Source: an uncultured Lachnospiraceae bacterium (GTDB lineage: Bacteria; Bacillota; Clostridia; Lachnospirales; Lachnospiraceae). Taken from it: a stretch of DNA of 7,595 nt. The translations under genes were made by a program, and so were the position numbers. Location of the stretch: NCBI GenBank assembly GCA_910588285.1, contig CAJUQB010000158.1, positions 1-7,595 of the forward strand. Direction: 5' to 3'. This document shows, one piece after another, positions 5,706 through 7,595 of the stretch (position 1 is the stretch's first letter; every line of letters begins with the position of its first letter). Below the pieces are notes generated by a model. The model made no database searches. It was given only the letters and a program-made list of their open reading frames with translations, and had not been told where the DNA came from.

Positions 5706-7394
5706 CTAGTGTACTGACACGTTGATATTTGGTAAAACTACACTGGATATTCGTTCATCTGCAAGGCGGATTTTCGACGGCGTAGCGGTGGCTACGACTA
5801 GAAAATCCAACATGGCAGATGAGCGAATAGACGAGTAGGTTTGCCTAATTATCAATGTGTCAGTACACTGGTTTGCCCAGGCATCCAGCTGTGTCTGCTT
5901 CTCCTGGATAATCTTCTCGATCCCAGCAGCCTTCAGATCCGAAATGAACTGGGGCAGCACCTCGGCAGGATCCACCTCACCGCATTCCAGGCTGGCCCGG
6001 TACTTGCTTGTCACATTCTGGCAGGCAGTGATCTCATTTACAACATTTGTGGTATCAAAGGAAAAGCCCAGGGCTTTGGATTTCACCGCACTGTCATTGA
6101 ACTCCCTTGTCTTCTCATATACATCCGGCTCATTTCCGGACCATACCTTGGTAATGAACTGATTCCCGTAGGCCCATGCCAGGTAATCCTGATACTTACA
6201 GTTCTCTGCGTCAATGTAGCTGATGGTCCCATCCTCATTTTCCTCATAGTGGACGCCCTCAATGCCATTCAGCAGCAGATTGGCTACAGTTTCATCCGTA
6301 TACATCAATCTCATAAACTCCATGGCCTTCTGGGGATTGGCGCTGGAGGCCGGAATCATCCAGTTGGTGTTGACAATGGTAGAGGTGCTTGCCAAGGGGT
6401 CTGTGAGAATCACATACCCGCACTCCCTGCCGGTCTGGGCCTCAACGCTGGCAATAGCACCCGGCTTGTAGGAGGTCACGCCGCCAAAGGCGGTTCCTGC
6501 CTGCATACGGCTGGACCATGTTTCTGATGAAGTAGCAAAATCCTTCTCAATGTAGCCTGCCTGATACCATTCATGCATCAGATTGCAGATACTGGCATAT
6601 TCCTCTGTCTCAAACAGATTTACAACATCAAGGGAATTGCCATAATCCATCAGTACCCCCAGGGAATTGGACAGGCCGTCCCAGGTCCAGGCATCAAAAT
6701 TCACATTATTGCCCCCTGCTCCGCCGAACATACTGCATTCCGGATAAGATTCCTTCACCTTGGCAAAAATATCCGTCAGGTCGCTTAACTGTTTCACATT
6801 GCTGAAATCTACCCCTGCCGTATCTGCCATTTCCTTATTGTATACAAACATACGGCTGATGGCCATATCCTTTAAGGAGGGCAGGGAGTAAAGCTTGTCA
6901 TTCACATAGGCTGCCTGCAGGTTCTCCGCGCCGATCTGCTCTACGATCCCTTCCCCATACTGCTCTAACAGATCATCCAGGGGCATTACCGCCTCCTGCC
7001 GGATATAGTTCTTGGTATCTGCCTCGAAGGAAAACAGCACGTCGATCTGCTCCCCGCTGCGCATCATCAGGCCTACCTGCTCCGAATAAGACCCCATATT
7101 CACGTAATTCAGCTCTACCTCTGCATGGATCAGAGGCCGGATATAGTCATTGACTGCATCCGCCACCATAGGGGCGTCCTCCATATTGCCTGCAGATGCC
7201 ATGTACAGGATCAGGTGCGCCGTCTCCCCCTCCTCTGCCGCTCCCTGATCTGCCCCGGCAGCCTGGGATCGGCCGCCTTCGTCTGTCTGGGACTTATCGT
7301 TCCCTGCAGGTGTCCTGCTGTCATCCCCGCCTCCGCAGGCAAGCAGGGATAGAGACATCATGCCCGCCAGAAGCATTGCTGCAAATTTCTTCAT
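5706..7394 (-). CDS. Sugar-binding lipoprotein of an LplA/YtcQ-type ABC transporter, with repeat-derived C-terminal extension
   Basis: 562 residues counted from the ATG at 7394. Residues 1-20 are a lipoprotein signal ending LLAC (Cys20), then a Gly/Ser/Asp/Gln/Glu-rich linker to about residue 55. The mature binding fold begins near HLILYMASAG. The C-terminal DUF3502-type module reads GFSFDTTNVVNE, then CGEVDPAEVLPQF, LKAAGIEKII and QTQLDAW. This class captures oligosaccharides or glycosides outside the membrane for LplB/YtcP permeases, which follow directly. The family usually stops near QLDAW. Here the frame continues after Gln509 for 53 residues (CTDTLIIRQ to NINVSVH) encoded entirely by a MITE-like hairpin, up to a TAG right at the element edge. 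Start choice: AGGAGG lies only 3 nt from the ATG at 7400 but 9 nt from the ATG at 7394, so the latter is preferred. Confidence 0.9.
   Translation of the reverse strand: MKKFAAMLLAGMMSLSLLACGGGDDSRTPAGNDKSQTDEGGRSQAAGADQGAAEEGETAHLILYMASAGNMEDAPMVADAVNDYIRPLIHAEVELNYVNMGSYSEQVGLMMRSGEQIDVLFSFEADTKNYIRQEAVMPLDDLLEQYGEGIVEQIGAENLQAAYVNDKLYSLPSLKDMAISRMFVYNKEMADTAGVDFSNVKQLSDLTDIFAKVKESYPECSMFGGAGGNNVNFDAWTWDGLSNSLGVLMDYGNSLDVVNLFETEEYASICNLMHEWYQAGYIEKDFATSSETWSSRMQAGTAFGGVTSYKPGAIASVEAQTGRECGYVILTDPLASTSTIVNTNWMIPASSANPQKAMEFMRLMYTDETVANLLLNGIEGVHYEENEDGTISYIDAENCKYQDYLAWAYGNQFITKVWSGNEPDVYEKTREFNDSAVKSKALGFSFDTTNVVNEITACQNVTSKYRASLECGEVDPAEVLPQFISDLKAAGIEKIIQEKQTQLDAWANQCTDTLIIRQTYSSIRSSAMLDFLVVATATPSKIRLADERISSVVLPNINVSVH
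5709..5868. mobile_element. MITE-like element: ~160-bp long imperfect hairpin without a transposase
   Basis: The outer 19 bp, GTGTACTGACACGTTGATA, recur inverted at the right end (5850-5868) with one mismatch. Pairing continues inward with gaps: TATTCGTTCATCTGC pairs with GCAGATGAGCGAATA (one G-T), GGATTTTC with GAAAATCC, and a central GTAGC-GGTG-GCTAC closes the loop. It has no ORF of its own. Length, symmetry and inverted termini fit a non-autonomous miniature element or a bacterial interspersed mosaic-type repeat. It sits exactly at the 3' end of the binding-protein gene and adds 53 sense codons. I see no certain target duplication. Removing it restores a stop within a few codons under either plausible boundary. 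The family name is unknown to me. Confidence 0.82.
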
Positions 7395-7403
7395 TTTCAT
7401 CTT

Positions 7404-7409
7404 CCTCCT
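7404..7409 (-). promoter_or_regulatory. Ribosome binding site deciding the binding-protein start
   Basis: The minus strand reads AGGAGG. The ATG at 7400 is 3 nt away, too close for efficient initiation. The ATG at 7394 is 9 nt away, so the product most likely begins MKKFAAMLLAG. Confidence 0.65.
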
Positions 7410-7424
7410 TTTTGGGTATTTCCC

Positions 7425-7477
7425 TTTTGTACTATTCTTTATTTTGTACCGTTTTATGATGGTACAGTCTCATTATA
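7425..7477 (-). promoter_or_regulatory. Candidate promoter and operator region of the transporter operon
   Basis: A perfect minus-strand TATAAT lies at 7477-7472, giving a predicted start near 7465 and a ~70-nt leader. The -35 region is not convincing. Just downstream of the start are three GTAC motifs at 7429, 7446 and 7462, spaced 17 and 16 bp apart. Two lie in the direct repeat TTTTGTAC (7425-7432, 7442-7449), and two form an inverted pair, GTACC / GGTAC (7446-7450, 7461-7465). These are placed where a repressor or a leader hairpin could act, but no regulator family is identified. Confidence 0.5.
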
Positions 7478-7540
7478 AAAAATGCCCGCTTCTTTCTCTA
7501 CCATTCTGCCGACTGGAATCTGTCGTTTTTCCGACTTAGC

Positions 7541-7565
7541 AAAAGAATCCTGCTTTGCAGGATTC
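7541..7565 (-). terminator. Stem-loop terminator of an upstream minus-strand transcript
   Basis: On the minus strand, GAATCCTGC-AAA-GCAGGATTC forms a perfect 9-bp stem with a 3-nt loop, followed by TTTT (7544-7541). It would insulate operon 1 from a gene lying beyond the right edge. Confidence 0.6.
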
Positions 7566-7566
7566 C

Positions 7567-7593
7567 CCGCCTGCGGCGGATCGCTTTAGCGAT
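7567..7593. repeat. Two further short hairpins abutting the terminator at the window edge
   Basis: CCGCC-TGC-GGCGG (7567-7579) is directly followed by ATCGCT-TT-AGCGAT (7580-7593). With the 7545-7565 stem, three perfect hairpins lie end to end with at most one base between them. This compact layout resembles a REP-type intergenic repeat, cut by the window end. Confidence 0.6.
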
Positions 7594-7595
7594 AT

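Noticed and set aside
5709..5868. Remnant of an insertion sequence with a transposase
   Set aside because: The element is a single long hairpin of about 160 bp with no transposase-like reading frame, so a miniature non-autonomous element is the better description.
5841..6527. Plus-strand reading frame of 228 codons antisense to the binding-protein gene
   Set aside because: It is a shadow of a clear DUF3502 binding-protein frame, begins inside the repeat element and shows no domain.

Overview
The window looks like part of an accessory carbohydrate- or glycoside-use locus from a gut Clostridia, most likely a Lachnospiraceae member. This is inferred from purine-rich AGGAGG ribosome sites, an LplA/YtcQ-type uptake system with no ATPase gene of its own, DUF3502 in the binding protein, and roughly balanced GC. 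Every gene I can support lies on the minus strand, so the genes are transcribed from the right edge towards the left edge.

Right to left. The right edge (about 7541-7593) carries three consecutive hairpins, the last followed by a T run, which probably ends an upstream transcript. A promoter region with a TATAAT box follows. Operon 1 (7394 to 1779) encodes a lipid-anchored sugar-binding protein, an LplB-type permease, a YtcP/LplC-type permease, a Gfo/Idh/MocA oxidoreductase and a sugar phosphate isomerase/epimerase-type TIM barrel. It ends in a stem-loop terminator at 1733-1767. Two repeat structures interrupt this operon. One is a ~160-bp MITE-like hairpin at the 3' end of the binding-protein gene, which adds about 53 residues in frame. 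The other is a 54-bp tandem repeat array between the second permease and the oxidoreductase.

Next comes a 103-codon lipoprotein ORF (1496-1185). It looks like a lipoprotein leader joined to the last ~40 residues of a glycoside hydrolase, and it has its own terminator (1156-1182). A second promoter (TATAAT at 1114-1119) then drives a two-gene unit running off the left edge. The first gene is a 138-residue protein that I recognise as a C-glycoside deglycosidase beta subunit (CGDB/DUF6379). Twelve bases later comes a TIM-barrel protein that fits the partner alpha subunit.

How they may work together (inference): the ABC transporter imports a glycoside. The Gfo/Idh/MocA enzyme oxidises a sugar hydroxyl to a 3-keto sugar, as DgpA-type enzymes do in puerarin metabolism. 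The alpha/beta pair then cleaves the C-C (or C-O) glycosidic bond of the keto-glycoside, and the second TIM barrel processes the keto-sugar or acts on other keto-glycosides. This resembles the known dgp/dfg/car C-glycoside pathways and the more recently described 3-keto-glycoside lyase/hydratase route. The arrangement is less familiar: uptake and oxidation genes form one unit and the cleavage pair forms another, with repeats and a gene relic between them. The substrate cannot be read from the sequence.
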